From CAYFFV01 sp964342695 (GTDB taxonomy: Bacteria > Acidobacteriota > Vicinamibacteria > Vicinamibacterales > UBA8438), in the NCBI GenBank assembly GCA_964342695.1, contig CAYFFV010000001.1:62001-126000 (forward strand): a stretch of 64,000 nt of DNA, written 5' to 3'. The notes under the pieces were generated by a model that had not been told where the DNA came from, made no database searches, and saw only the letters and a list, made by a program, of their open reading frames with translations. Made by a program: the position numbers and the translations under genes. The first letter of the stretch is position 1. Each line of letters starts with the position of its first letter. Of the stretch, positions 44,840 through 54,149 are shown one piece after another.

Positions 44840-46084
44840 ATGAAAGCACTGGAAGGAATTCGAATCCTAGATATGACCCATGTACAGTCAGGACCAACCT
44901 GTACACAACTACTGGGATGGTTCGGTGCGGATGTGATTAAAGTTGAACGTCCCGGAACAGGGGATGCAACACGAGGTCAGTTGCGAGATATTCCTGATGT
45001 GGACAGTCTGTATTTTACAATGCTGAATCATAATAAACGGAGTATGACTCTCAACACGAAACATGAACAAGGACAAGATATTTTTACGCGACTGATTAAG
45101 ACATGTGATGTGTTGGTAGAAAATTTTGCTCCTGGCGCACTCGACCGTATGGGATTTTCGTGGGACCGAATACAACAGATTAATCCTCGAATAATCTATG
45201 CTTCTGTGAAGGGATTCGGCCCGGGACCCTATGAGGACTGCAAGGTATACGAAAATATCGCTCAGTGTACCGGTGGCGGTGCTAGTACAACGGGCTTTGA
45301 TGATGGTCCACCAACTGTTACAGGGGCCCAGATCGGAGATTCTGGCACTGGATTACACTTGGCCCTTGGAATTGTTACGGCGCTTTTTCAACGAGAAAAG
45401 ACAGGTCGTGGTCAGCGAGTGGAATGTGCGATGCAGGATGGGGTGTTAAATTTATGTCGTGTTAAATTGAGAGACCAACAACGGTTGGTACACGGGCCAC
45501 TGACGGAATATCCCCAGTACCCTGCTGGAATATTTGGTGAGGCCACTCCAAGATCTGGTAATGCCTCTGGAGGTGGGCAGCCTGGTTCTGTTGTTAAATG
45601 CAAGGGATGGGAAGGTGATCCGAATGCTTACATTTATGTTATTGCTCAAGCGGCGGCATTTAATGGTTTAGCTCGAGCGATCGGTCGGGAGGATTGGATA
45701 GATGATCCTGGGTGGAAAAAACCGTCAGATCGATTGGACAAATTAGATGAGATGTTCAATGAAATAGAAAAGTGGACGAAAACAAAGAGCAAATTTGAAG
45801 TTATGGAGGTTCTTAATCCATTAAATGTTCCTTGTGGACCTGTGCTGTCGATGAAAGAATTGTCTGAAGAACCTTCTCTTCGAGCGTCAGGTACTGTTGT
45901 CGAGGTTGAGCATCCAACGCGAGGATCTTATCTTTCTGTTGGATGTCCAGTAAAGCTATCTGATTCGCCAGTTGAGGTAACACGATCACCTTTGTTGGGT
46001 GAGCATACTGAAGACATCCTTAAAACCGTGCTCTGTCTAGATCAAACTACAATTGAGTCAGCAAAATCTAACGGTGCCCTGTAA
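44840..46084 (+). CDS. frc: Formyl-CoA:oxalate CoA-transferase
   Basis: Class III CoA-transferase of 414 residues that would move CoA from formyl-CoA to oxalate as the first step of oxalate breakdown. The catalytic Asp is in TGAQIGDSGTGLHLALG (about Asp167; 169 in Oxalobacter). The substrate loop SGGGQPG near 248 matches the glycine-rich flexible loop of Frc, and ASVKGFGPGPYEDCKVYENIAQ near 121 is nearly the family consensus. GGAGA is 5 bases before the ATG. The usual partner, oxalyl-CoA decarboxylase, is not in the window. It lies in a run behind the ketopantoate-reductase-like gene. Confidence 0.88.
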   Translation: MKALEGIRILDMTHVQSGPTCTQLLGWFGADVIKVERPGTGDATRGQLRDIPDVDSLYFTMLNHNKRSMTLNTKHEQGQDIFTRLIKTCDVLVENFAPGALDRMGFSWDRIQQINPRIIYASVKGFGPGPYEDCKVYENIAQCTGGGASTTGFDDGPPTVTGAQIGDSGTGLHLALGIVTALFQREKTGRGQRVECAMQDGVLNLCRVKLRDQQRLVHGPLTEYPQYPAGIFGEATPRSGNASGGGQPGSVVKCKGWEGDPNAYIYVIAQAAAFNGLARAIGREDWIDDPGWKKPSDRLDKLDEMFNEIEKWTKTKSKFEVMEVLNPLNVPCGPVLSMKELSEEPSLRASGTVVEVEHPTRGSYLSVGCPVKLSDSPVEVTRSPLLGEHTEDILKTVLCLDQTTIESAKSNGAL

Positions 46085-46086
46085 AG

Positions 46087-46974
46087 ATGGTGTCTACTCG
46101 ATTTATTGTCCTGGTTATGTCCTGTGTCGGTTTTATCGTCCCCGGCTGGTTTGTTTTTGGAACGGAGGCGGTTGATTTGACTGTTTCCCACCACGCACGT
46201 TCGATACAACCTGGAGAAGTCGTGGTGATCGAAGTGCGGTCTGCGAACGAGCCTGTATCAATTTATGCAGTTGCCTTTGGTCGAGGGGTTAGATTTTATT
46301 GGAGTGAAATGGATGAAACATGGCGTGGGTTGATTGGTATTGATTTGGAGACGGCTCCGGGCAAATACCAGGTTGAAATTCGCGCCACAATAGATAACGG
46401 TGAAATCATCCAGGAAGTATATACACTACAAGTAGAAAAAAAGGATTTCCCTACTCGCCATTTGAAAGTTAATCCAAATTTTGTAAATCCACCAGAAGAA
46501 GTCATAGAACGTATTACACGGGAAGCAAAGACAATAGCAGATATTTTTGCAAAGAGTAGCCATGTTCGGCATTGGAGTGGTGAATTTCGTGCACCTGTTC
46601 CCGGAAATTCTACTAGTGGTTTTGGTCGCCGAAGTGTATATAACGGTGAACCTCGTAGTCCCCACAGTGGAACAGATTTTAGAGCTGGTAGTGGCACGTC
46701 AGTGAAGGCTCCGAATATAGCGCGTGTGGTTTTAACTGGAGAGCTGTATTTTTCTGGTAACGTCGTAATCCTAGATCATGGGTGGGGTCTTTATTCGTAT
46801 TTTGCACATTTATCTTCCATCGATGTTATTGAAGGAGAGATGGTAGCGACGGGGCAGGTGGTAGGAAAAGTAGGTGCTACAGGGAGAGTAACAGGACCTC
46901 ACCTCCATTGGACTGCGCGTTTAAATGGTGCGCGTGTCGATCCGATCTCCTTGATGACACTACTCGAAAATTAA
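46087..46974 (+). CDS. Secreted M23 (LytM) peptidase
   Basis: 295 residues with signal peptide (about 1-28), an Ig-like N-terminal domain about 30-120 and a C-terminal M23 domain about 165-290. Zinc ligands: His and Asp in HSGTDFRAG near 197, and the second His of GPHLHW near 276. It would cut peptide cross-bridges in peptidoglycan or, if acting through its domain surface, control amidases. The start is 2 bases after the frc stop, so it is in that transcript, though no functional link is clear. Confidence 0.9.
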   Translation: MVSTRFIVLVMSCVGFIVPGWFVFGTEAVDLTVSHHARSIQPGEVVVIEVRSANEPVSIYAVAFGRGVRFYWSEMDETWRGLIGIDLETAPGKYQVEIRATIDNGEIIQEVYTLQVEKKDFPTRHLKVNPNFVNPPEEVIERITREAKTIADIFAKSSHVRHWSGEFRAPVPGNSTSGFGRRSVYNGEPRSPHSGTDFRAGSGTSVKAPNIARVVLTGELYFSGNVVILDHGWGLYSYFAHLSSIDVIEGEMVATGQVVGKVGATGRVTGPHLHWTARLNGARVDPISLMTLLEN

Positions 46975-47026
46975 TGTTGTTAATAGAAGTTTTATTAAAG
47001 CATTGAGGCTAGAGAAGTAACCTGAG

Positions 47027-47827
47027 TCAAAAAACAAACCTTACGCCACCCGAGATTTGTGTGCCACCGTATTCAAGTGATGGTTGGTACTGTCCTTTCA
47101 GTTTGATTGCTGAAGTTGTCGCACGACTAAGTTGTAGTTTGAAGCCTAAGCCCAACTGATTAAGTAGATCACTTGAGCCAAAGAGTCTTAAATTTTTGAG
47201 TCCAAAATATGTCAGGTCGAGGCCGGCATTAAAACCTTTCACAGAGGAAGTTATCTTTTCTGTCACGATAGACCTAATATCGACTTGATTGAAGGTCAGC
47301 CCGTTTTCCTTGGTAGTAATTCCAGAAACAAAAGTTTGAGACCCATTAAAAAAAGAAGGTCCCCCGAAAATAGTGAGCCGTAAATCCTCTCTAAGTGCCC
47401 ACCAGTAATGACCATGCAGATGGTATGCCCGTTGTGTATTTGCCAGCTCTTGTGCCACCGTCGTTACCGTTCTGGGAAAATGATAGAAAAATGGACTTGG
47501 CACAGTTGCCGTTACCGTTCCATCCGAGCTGGTGTTCGCGAAGGTCATAGATGCTCCGATCCCGAACCCTTTCCAGAGATGTCTTGCAACACCAAAGTCA
47601 TAAAGAAGTCTTTTACTACTTCTTTGTGAAGTCTCCAATTGACCAAATTCATTAAATAGTTCGAAGGCAATCTGATCTGTGCGTGTGTTCGCAGTCGTTT
47701 GCACACCGATGTTTCCACTAATCATGTATGGCTGATCTTTAAAATCTTGGGACGCTACCAATTCATGTTCAAAGAAACATGTCATTACAAGAATGACTAT
47801 AAGAGGTTTGGGAATTACTTGATTCAT
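47027..47827 (-). CDS. Putative outer-membrane protein
   Basis: 266 residues with a signal peptide (about 1-25). Alternating strands and turns (VTEKITSSVKGFNAGLDLTYFGLKNLRLFG) and an aromatic C-terminal residue in GGTQISGGVRFVF suggest an eight- to twelve-strand barrel assembled by Bam. No family recognised. It stands alone between the M23 peptidase (convergent) and the aminotransferase. Function unknown. Confidence 0.55.
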   Translation of the reverse strand: MNQVIPKPLIVILVMTCFFEHELVASQDFKDQPYMISGNIGVQTTANTRTDQIAFELFNEFGQLETSQRSSKRLLYDFGVARHLWKGFGIGASMTFANTSSDGTVTATVPSPFFYHFPRTVTTVAQELANTQRAYHLHGHYWWALREDLRLTIFGGPSFFNGSQTFVSGITTKENGLTFNQVDIRSIVTEKITSSVKGFNAGLDLTYFGLKNLRLFGSSDLLNQLGLGFKLQLSRATTSAIKLKGQYQPSLEYGGTQISGGVRFVF

Positions 47828-47896
47828 TAGCGATCTTTCTAGTGGTTTTGATTTTTAGTCTTTTGAGAGGAAAATTACAGTAATGAGCGATTTCCG

Positions 47897-49072
47897 TTAT
47901 TGTTCAGGATCAGTTATAGCCGAGCGAACAGCTAACAGTAATGAGTTCATATCTTCATGGTTATTGTACAAATACGGTGCAACACGAACTACGTCCCCAC
48001 GGAAAGAAACTCTCACATTATGGCTTTCAAGTTTGCCGGACAGCATGCTTGGTGTTACTTGCGGAGGCAAACGAATTCCAAATAGATGTTCTCGTCTCCA
48101 CGCGTTTGATTCAATTTGGCAACCCAAGTCTCCTAGCTCTGCTACCGAAGATTCTGTCAGCTTAAAACAGTAATCTTGGATTCTTGGCGCGCCCCATTCT
48201 AAAATTTGTTCAAGTCCGGCTTTTAACATGGGGAGCAGGATGAAATTTGAGCGTTCTCCGACATCATATCGAACAGCACTTGGTTGATACTCTGATTGAT
48301 ACGATACGAGATCTGAAAACTTTTCACTGTTCTGTCTGGTGATCCAATTTTCTTCTAAAGGTATTCCGTTATCAAAAATAGGTCCGAAGTAGGCCAAGCC
48401 CAAAGAATAGGGTCCGGTAAGCCATTTGTAACCGGCACAAATGAGTGCATCGGGACGAATATCTGTGACATCAAATGGCGATGCTCCGATGGATTGCGTT
48501 CCATCTATCACGAGACGTGCACCGTAGGAACGTCCTTTTTCAGAAATGTTCTTAAGATTGAACCGAGTACCGTCAGTCCAATGTAGTTCTGGTATAGCAA
48601 TAAGAGCGGTTCGTTCGTCAATGGAATCAAGAATAGCTTCGGTCCACGTCGCAGACCGATTTGTACCAACATTGACTGGATGTACAGTTCTCATTTCAGC
48701 ATCGAAAGCTGTACACATTCGTTTCCATGGATATATGTTGCTTGGAAATTGTTCACTTGCGACTACTATATTTTGTCCAGCGTGTAGAGGTGTATTCTGA
48801 GCTACAGTTGCCATTGCATAGGATACGGACGGGATAATAGCAATGCGATCTTTGTCTCCGGAACCAATTAAACGAGCAAAGAGACTTCTTACAATATCAC
48901 TGTCAGCAAAAAAGTCGTCTGGTTCAAGGAGATTTGGGGTTTGCAGTTTCTGCAGTGCCTTATGACCTGCAGTCAATACTCGTTTTGAGAGCGGTGCCAT
49001 GAATGCACAATTCAGGTAGTGTAATTCGTTTGGTAATTCGAACAGGTCACGCTGACAGGAGAGCGCTTTCAT
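47897..49072 (-). CDS. PLP-dependent aminotransferase, class V
   Basis: 391 residues, fold type I, related to cysteine desulfurase-like and isopenicillin N epimerase-like proteins. The PLP lysine is in LICAGYKWLTGPYSLGLAYFG near 222, the Asp that holds the ring is in LVIDGTQSIGASPFD near 195. There is no Cys loop near the C-terminus as in real cysteine desulfurases. It starts 5 bases after the TetR gene, which probably regulates it. The substrate is unknown. Confidence 0.83.
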   Translation of the reverse strand: MKALSCQRDLFELPNELHYLNCAFMAPLSKRVLTAGHKALQKLQTPNLLEPDDFFADSDIVRSLFARLIGSGDKDRIAIIPSVSYAMATVAQNTPLHAGQNIVVASEQFPSNIYPWKRMCTAFDAEMRTVHPVNVGTNRSATWTEAILDSIDERTALIAIPELHWTDGTRFNLKNISEKGRSYGARLVIDGTQSIGASPFDVTDIRPDALICAGYKWLTGPYSLGLAYFGPIFDNGIPLEENWITRQNSEKFSDLVSYQSEYQPSAVRYDVGERSNFILLPMLKAGLEQILEWGAPRIQDYCFKLTESSVAELGDLGCQIESNAWRREHLFGIRLPPQVTPSMLSGKLESHNVRVSFRGDVVRVAPYLYNNHEDMNSLLLAVRSAITDPEQ

Positions 49073-49077
49073 GACGG

Positions 49078-49698
49078 TTATGTCCCTTTAGAATATCGAG
49101 TAGACTTGATGACGCCAGCGAGACGCAGTAATTCACCTTCACTATTTGGAAGTATCGAGAGGTCATTACGAATTTTTGCAAAAATTAGAAGTCCATGGAT
49201 ACTCGCTACAAGAAGTTTTGCAGCGTCAATTGGACTGTTGAGAGAAACCTGATTCAGGTTTTCTGCTTTCTGAAGTACACGTCCTACAATCATAACCTCA
49301 CGGTTCAAAAGATCTTGTAAAGCCTCAGAAATTGTTTTATCGAACGAATTAATTTCAGCCGTCAAGTTTACAAAGATTGATCCACGAACATAACCACTGG
49401 CCTCTTGATCTGCATAATGGAAAGCAAATAATTCCTCAAAATATTTTTGGATCTCATTCACTGGATCTTTTGGAAGCTGACTTTCCCAACTGGTAAGAAA
49501 GCCTGTTTCGTCCCACGAAATTTCGACGACAGCTAACAGTAAATCTTTTTTTGAAGGAAAAAAATGATAAAAGCTTCCTTTGTGAACTCCCGCGAGTTGA
49601 CACAATTTTGCTATTCCAACGGCGTTAAATCCTTTTTCTCGAAACAGATTGCTCGCGACAGCTACGAGGCGTTCCTTCGCATCACTCTTTCGACCCAT
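49078..49698 (-). CDS. TetR family transcriptional regulator
   Basis: 206 residues. N-terminal helix-turn-helix about 5-50: LVAVASNLFREKGFNAVGIAKLCQLAGVHKGSFYHFFPSKKDLLLA matches the TetR pattern, ending with the FYHFFxSKKxL motif. The C-terminal ligand-binding part (about 55-206) has no assigned family. It is the first gene of a two-gene run with the aminotransferase and probably represses it together with itself; no clear palindromic operator was recognised in the 116 bases upstream. Confidence 0.9.
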   Translation of the reverse strand: MGRKSDAKERLVAVASNLFREKGFNAVGIAKLCQLAGVHKGSFYHFFPSKKDLLLAVVEISWDETGFLTSWESQLPKDPVNEIQKYFEELFAFHYADQEASGYVRGSIFVNLTAEINSFDKTISEALQDLLNREVMIVGRVLQKAENLNQVSLNSPIDAAKLLVASIHGLLIFAKIRNDLSILPNSEGELLRLAGVIKSTRYSKGT

Positions 49699-49814
49699 AG
49701 TTGCAGAGGGTACTGCGCATAGGCTGGTGGGTCAACGACGGATGCCTTCTCAGAGACAAATGCGGTTGACACTTACAGGCCTAAGAAAAAGTATTGTGCG
49801 TTTTCAAGTTATGG

Positions 49815-50834
49815 TCATTGAGGCGTTTGAGCGTTTTCTTCCGCTTCTTTATGTCGCGCACCACTAAGAGTGTGAATGATTCCATAGTTGCCTTCATGGC
49901 ACGCATATTCGAGAAACGCCTGATCTAATTTAGTTAACGGAACTTCGACCGACCAGGAACTTGTAAACTTTGATTGATCTTCGATTGTCATTTCGTACAT
50001 TAGAGTCCCAGCATCCACAAGCGTTAAACGCTCAACAAGGCGCATAGTTTCTGTTGGTATCCGCCACGTTGCTAACCAGCGTTCCTCAGTTTTGTCGAGA
50101 AAATTTTTTGTTTCAATAACAAGAGTGTCGCCTTCCCAGTGACCAATACTTTCGCCAAGCCAATGGCGTATATTTCCATGTGGTCGTCCATCGGTTGGGA
50201 CAATTCTTCGATCTCTATATTGTTCTCCCTCAATTACTATCCAGCCTGGGCTCTGAGAAATTTTCTGTGGGCCTCCAGCCGTTCCTGTCCACATCGAGCC
50301 TGGGAGACCATCAGTGTGGCACCGTTCCCCTGTATCAATGTCGTGCCAATTGTCAAAAGGGCCATTTCCGTAACTAGCAGTGTTTCTGATGCTTTCTTCT
50401 AACATTTCAGGAGTAAACGGAATTTTTCCAGTATCTCCCGTGATCATAGAGGTTCTGGTTACGATTTTGGCTTTAGTACCTCGGTCCTGCCAAAAACGAT
50501 TATAGGTGCCGGCAGGTTGGGTGGTCGTTTCAGGACTTGGGCCTTCAATGGCAGCTTGTCCATCTTGACATGCCAAATTTCGAGATGTGCGGCATTTTTC
50601 TGCTGCTAAAAGAGTCGCTTCCTCTAGTGTGTAAAATTCTTGGGACTCAACAGAATCTGGTCGTTCTAACGGTGTTTCGGTGTCGTTTCTCCAGACGCCT
50701 TGTAAATTTGGTTCACCCCATGCCGTACGAGGGTCTGATTGTTCACTCTGGGCTAGGCCCTGCACCGTGAAAGTGAGTATAGCTACAACCGTTATTACTA
50801 ATATTCTTATCTCTGTGCGAGCTCGATGGTCCAT
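49815..50834 (-). CDS. Secreted protein of the PNLQGVW family
   Basis: 339 residues with signal peptide about 1-29. The mature part begins RTAWGEPNLQGVWRNDTETP, a motif of large paralogous families in Acidobacteriota and some Gammaproteobacteria; no enzymatic function is known to me. Other blocks: GSMWTGTAGGPQKI near 180, RIVPTDGRPHGNIRHWLGESIGHWEGDTLVIET near 217. AAGGA lies 5 bases before the ATG. It is the last gene of a run beginning with the LolA-like gene at 57430, 8 bases behind the preceding one. Confidence 0.65.
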   Translation of the reverse strand: MDHRARTEIRILVITVVAILTFTVQGLAQSEQSDPRTAWGEPNLQGVWRNDTETPLERPDSVESQEFYTLEEATLLAAEKCRTSRNLACQDGQAAIEGPSPETTTQPAGTYNRFWQDRGTKAKIVTRTSMITGDTGKIPFTPEMLEESIRNTASYGNGPFDNWHDIDTGERCHTDGLPGSMWTGTAGGPQKISQSPGWIVIEGEQYRDRRIVPTDGRPHGNIRHWLGESIGHWEGDTLVIETKNFLDKTEERWLATWRIPTETMRLVERLTLVDAGTLMYEMTIEDQSKFTSSWSVEVPLTKLDQAFLEYACHEGNYGIIHTLSGARHKEAEENAQTPQ

Positions 50835-50842
50835 AGTAGTCC

Positions 50843-51277
50843 TTACCGTTGTTCTGTTGGGTCTCTTCCGTCGAGAGGGGCGCCTGTTCCGGATGACCCC
50901 AAAAATAAATGAGTTCCATCGGGAAATGTAAGGTCCCTCCCGTTCGCCCGTTGACTTCCGTCAATAGCTTGGTAGCCGTCAACGAGAATTTCTGTGCCTG
51001 GGAGCAGTGAATCCTTTGTGAATCCTCGACGCACCAAAGAATTCGGAGGACCTCCTTCCACCATCCATTTTTGAATCGTTCCATCAGATTGAGGGACATC
51101 AAGGTGAATCCAAGCATGAGGATTGATCCATTCCATTCGAGTCACAGTGCCTTCCAGTTGAATTGGCTTATTCGAATCAAATTCAGCACCAAAGGCATGG
51201 TGTGTAGAGCTGTCTTCTGTAAGTGCAAATAGTGCAAGAATCAGAAAAACGAGTGTGACGGATATTGGTGCGCGCAT
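50843..51277 (-). CDS. DUF6152-like secreted protein
   Basis: 144 residues from ATG 51277, which has GAGG 7 bases upstream; a GTG at 51301 in frame would place eight extra residues before a good signal peptide. The mature part has HHAFGAEFDSNKPIQLEG and then WINPHAWIHLDV, the core of the DUF6152 family. The His pairs (HHAF, NPHAW) could bind metal, but no function is established. Flanked on both sides by secreted PNLQGVW/NGIW-type proteins, the usual company of this family. Confidence 0.7.
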   Translation of the reverse strand: MRAPISVTLVFLILALFALTEDSSTHHAFGAEFDSNKPIQLEGTVTRMEWINPHAWIHLDVPQSDGTIQKWMVEGGPPNSLVRRGFTKDSLLPGTEILVDGYQAIDGSQRANGRDLTFPDGTHLFLGSSGTGAPLDGRDPTEQR

Positions 51278-51297
51278 AGGGCAGCCTCTTTCACTTT

Positions 51298-52134
51298 TCA
51301 CTGTTCAAAATCTTTACTCAATGTTCTCAGTAAGAGTGGTTCTACAAATTCAAGACAACGAAAATCCATTACCTGAGCCTTCTTATCCATACGACGGTAC
51401 AAAGGCATTTTCATTGTCCACGGTCGTTCAAAGACATTTTCATCTTCGATGGTGACTTCATATGACAAATGGTAGGGGGTTATCGGAGTGTAACGCTCGA
51501 TGACATGAAGGGCTTCGCTATGGAAATTTCCCGCGCGATCAAACCAAGTCCTTCCGTTAAATCCCGTGACGTCTACGACTAAGGTGTCTTCTTCCCACCG
51601 CCCATTAGACCAACCCATCCAGCTATCTATCGCTGGTGATTGATGGTTTTTAAGATGTATCAGACGGGTGCTGCTGGAAAATTCATAAGCGATTGTGATT
51701 TCGTCCTCGCTTTGGACGATTTGAAACGGGTAGGGAAGATACGTTGCCCTAGGCACACCGGGTAGAAAACACTTCACTTCAGGATCTCCAACTTCCCGGT
51801 TCCACGGATCAACGGTCATTCTATTTTCGAAGTTTTCTTCTTTTTGTTTTGCGGCCCACAATTGATAGGGAATCGGTCCATCAACGACACCATGACCGGC
51901 TGGAATGGCCCCAATAGCCCCTAATTCAAGAATTGGGCCAGGTTGCGCTATGTGATCTTCGATGTTCCAGTGGGCTGTTCCCACGGCTTGCCATATTCCG
52001 TTTAAATCTGGTTGGTCTGTTCCCGGAAACCTCGGTGCGCTATACGTCTGGTCCTGGGCAGACGGCCAGGAGGCCAGCAGGGCAAGCAATGCCACGACGG
52101 ATATTACAGTTAGCCGCTTATAGACTTTTGACAT
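51298..52134 (-). CDS. Secreted protein of the PDLNGIW family
   Basis: 278 residues, signal peptide about 1-27. FPGTDQPDLNGIWQAVGTAHWN opens the mature part, a variant of the pattern in the protein encoded at 49815-50834; WSNGRWEEDTLVVDVTGFNG near 190 is shared as well. It therefore is a paralogue of that gene, with the DUF6152-like gene between them. Gap to the next gene is 20 bases. Role unknown. Confidence 0.65.
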   Translation of the reverse strand: MSKVYKRLTVISVVALLALLASWPSAQDQTYSAPRFPGTDQPDLNGIWQAVGTAHWNIEDHIAQPGPILELGAIGAIPAGHGVVDGPIPYQLWAAKQKEENFENRMTVDPWNREVGDPEVKCFLPGVPRATYLPYPFQIVQSEDEITIAYEFSSSTRLIHLKNHQSPAIDSWMGWSNGRWEEDTLVVDVTGFNGRTWFDRAGNFHSEALHVIERYTPITPYHLSYEVTIEDENVFERPWTMKMPLYRRMDKKAQVMDFRCLEFVEPLLLRTLSKDFEQ

Positions 52135-52231
52135 CGCTGAGTTTCTCCTAATATAAGGATTTTGATTCTCACGTTTCTAAGTGTCAAGAACTAATAGATA
52201 GGTATCTTTGTTATTGGTAGTTGTTTTCCTG

Positions 52232-53419
52232 TTAAAAGAACCATGTGAGTGATAAATAGCCAGTCGTGCCAGCTAATCCATACTCTGAAGGTAAAGGGGT
52301 CTCAAGAGTAATACTGTTTTTTCCTGCACCGAAAAACAGGCCGCCACTAATTGACGTATTGTCACTGGCTGAAAAGATGATAGAGGGAGAAATTAGTCTG
52401 CTCTGGTCATTGAGATTCTGTAACCACAAGGCGGAGATGTTCCACAGTGGATGTAACTGGTAGGATATTTGAGCTGCTGTTTCGTCGCGACCCAACACCT
52501 GATGTTCGCCGCGACGGTAGGTTGCGGACTGTAATATCCGAAGATAATCATCGGGCTCAGCGGCACCCAGCCCATCGCGCTGATACTCGAAGACAATCAT
52601 TAGATCTCGAGACTTAATTTGGACGAGTCGGTCTAATCCAAACGTACCGCGAAATATATTCGTGTGCCGAACGCGACGGATAACGGCTTCCCCTCGTACC
52701 GCCCAACTTCCCAATGCACCTGCTACACCGACTGCTCCGGCGGGCTCTCCGTAAAGGTGCCCAGTCCATCCAGACACTTCCCAGTTATGCCAGACGGCCA
52801 GGGCACGTGCGACGGCACTCATTTCTTCTCCGAGCGGAGATTTTGTCGCTCTGACGACAACGTCAATTTCGCTCAAGTTACTTGGGTATATGCGGATCCG
52901 TGCAGCATCGACACCAGCTCGAAATTCTCTGAATGGATCTGCGGGATCAAAGGGAGCGAATGGATCTGCAGGGGTTAAGAAGAGTGTGGTGCCCCATGAA
53001 ATAGCTTGACGTCCCGCAACAATTTCAAGTTTGTCAGTTGGTTGCCACGCGACATGTACACGATCGAATCGATGGGACCATCGAGAGTGGTCTGTTTCGT
53101 TTAAGGTCCATTGAAGATTGAGCCATTCACCACCACTTGGAACGGATCCGACACTAAATCCGATAGGTTGATTGTTTTCTGTAAATGTTACGATTTGTTC
53201 ATAGGCGACGCCTACACGAACAGATTCAAATACGGAATCACTTGATAGTCTGAAACGGTTGAAATGAGAGATGTTTTGCTCGTTCACGTTTGTCTGTCCA
53301 CTTATGACAGGGACAGTTTGAATATATCCACTGAGTTTCGATGACTGTGCATAAATCGGATTGTGAAGGCAAAATACCGATAGGCTAATCATTCCGATCA
53401 CGTGAAAACGAAGTGCCAT
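52232..53419 (-). CDS. Outer-membrane beta-barrel protein (DUF1302 / porin-like)
   Basis: 395 residues with signal peptide about 1-24 and barrel-type strands throughout, ending in a strand with terminal aromatics (YLSLTWFF). A central block, GRQAISWGTTLFLTPADPFAPFDPADPF near 137, is like that in DUF1302 and alginate-export porins, where this loop enters the channel. It follows the LolD-like gene by 14 bases and probably is the outer-membrane part of the ABC-LolA-like system. Gap to the downstream secreted gene is 97 bases. Confidence 0.65.
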   Translation of the reverse strand: MALRFHVIGMISLSVFCLHNPIYAQSSKLSGYIQTVPVISGQTNVNEQNISHFNRFRLSSDSVFESVRVGVAYEQIVTFTENNQPIGFSVGSVPSGGEWLNLQWTLNETDHSRWSHRFDRVHVAWQPTDKLEIVAGRQAISWGTTLFLTPADPFAPFDPADPFREFRAGVDAARIRIYPSNLSEIDVVVRATKSPLGEEMSAVARALAVWHNWEVSGWTGHLYGEPAGAVGVAGALGSWAVRGEAVIRRVRHTNIFRGTFGLDRLVQIKSRDLMIVFEYQRDGLGAAEPDDYLRILQSATYRRGEHQVLGRDETAAQISYQLHPLWNISALWLQNLNDQSRLISPSIIFSASDNTSISGGLFFGAGKNSITLETPLPSEYGLAGTTGYLSLTWFF

Positions 53420-53433
53420 AGTAGTTGAGTTCG

Positions 53434-54132
53434 TCAGGTGCGAGAGACGTCAGATTCGACAGCACCATCAATCATATGAACTAGTCTCTTGGACCGTTCC
53501 ATGACACGAGAGTCATGTGTGGCGAAGACAAAAGTAACGTCCAGGTCTTGATTAAGTTTGTCCATCATGTCGAGTAGCGCCGCACTTGCTGTCGAATCTA
53601 GATTTGCTGTGGGTTCATCAGCGAGCACAAGTGCAGGGCGACTCGCGACTGCCCGAATGACAGCAACGCGCTGTTGTTGTCCTCCAGACAGTTTCCCCGG
53701 TTTCCTATTTTCTAATCCAGTCATACCTGTTTGCTGAAACAACTTTGTAACCCGCTGCGAACGTTCTGCCGCGTCAATACCTTGAAGCAACATAGGAAAC
53801 TCTGCATTTTCTTTCGCGGTCAAGACGGGAAGCAAATTGTAGGCTTGGAAAATAAATCCCAATTGATGAAGACGTAGTTGTGCGAGGGCTTTATGGGACA
53901 GTGTATTAAGTTCTTGACCAGCTACCCAGACGCGTCCATCGGAGGGTCGGGTGAGTCCGCCAATTAAATTGAGCAGTGTGGTTTTTCCGGATCCAGACGG
54001 GCCAGCCAGGGCCGTAAATTCGCCTTGTTCGATGGTGAGTGATACGTTTCGGACGGCCTGGACTGTTTCGGCTTCCTGGGAAAATATTTTTGACAGCGCT
54101 TCTGTTTTGACTGCGACGGGTTGATCACTCAT
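53434..54132 (-). CDS. ABC transporter ATPase, LolD/MacB-like
   Basis: 232-residue nucleotide-binding subunit. Walker A GPSGSGKTT near 39, Q-loop FIFQAYN near 92, signature LSGGQQQRVAV near 143, Walker B LVLADEPTAN near 163 and H-loop FATHDSR near 200. The LADEPTANLD form and the length place it with the LolD/MacB group, which drives mechanotransmission across the periplasm instead of ordinary transport. It serves the two FtsX-type permeases directly upstream. Confidence 0.92.
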   Translation of the reverse strand: MSDQPVAVKTEALSKIFSQEAETVQAVRNVSLTIEQGEFTALAGPSGSGKTTLLNLIGGLTRPSDGRVWVAGQELNTLSHKALAQLRLHQLGFIFQAYNLLPVLTAKENAEFPMLLQGIDAAERSQRVTKLFQQTGMTGLENRKPGKLSGGQQQRVAVIRAVASRPALVLADEPTANLDSTASAALLDMMDKLNQDLDVTFVFATHDSRVMERSKRLVHMIDGAVESDVSRT

Positions 54133-54149
54133 AGTGTCATTCTCTAATT

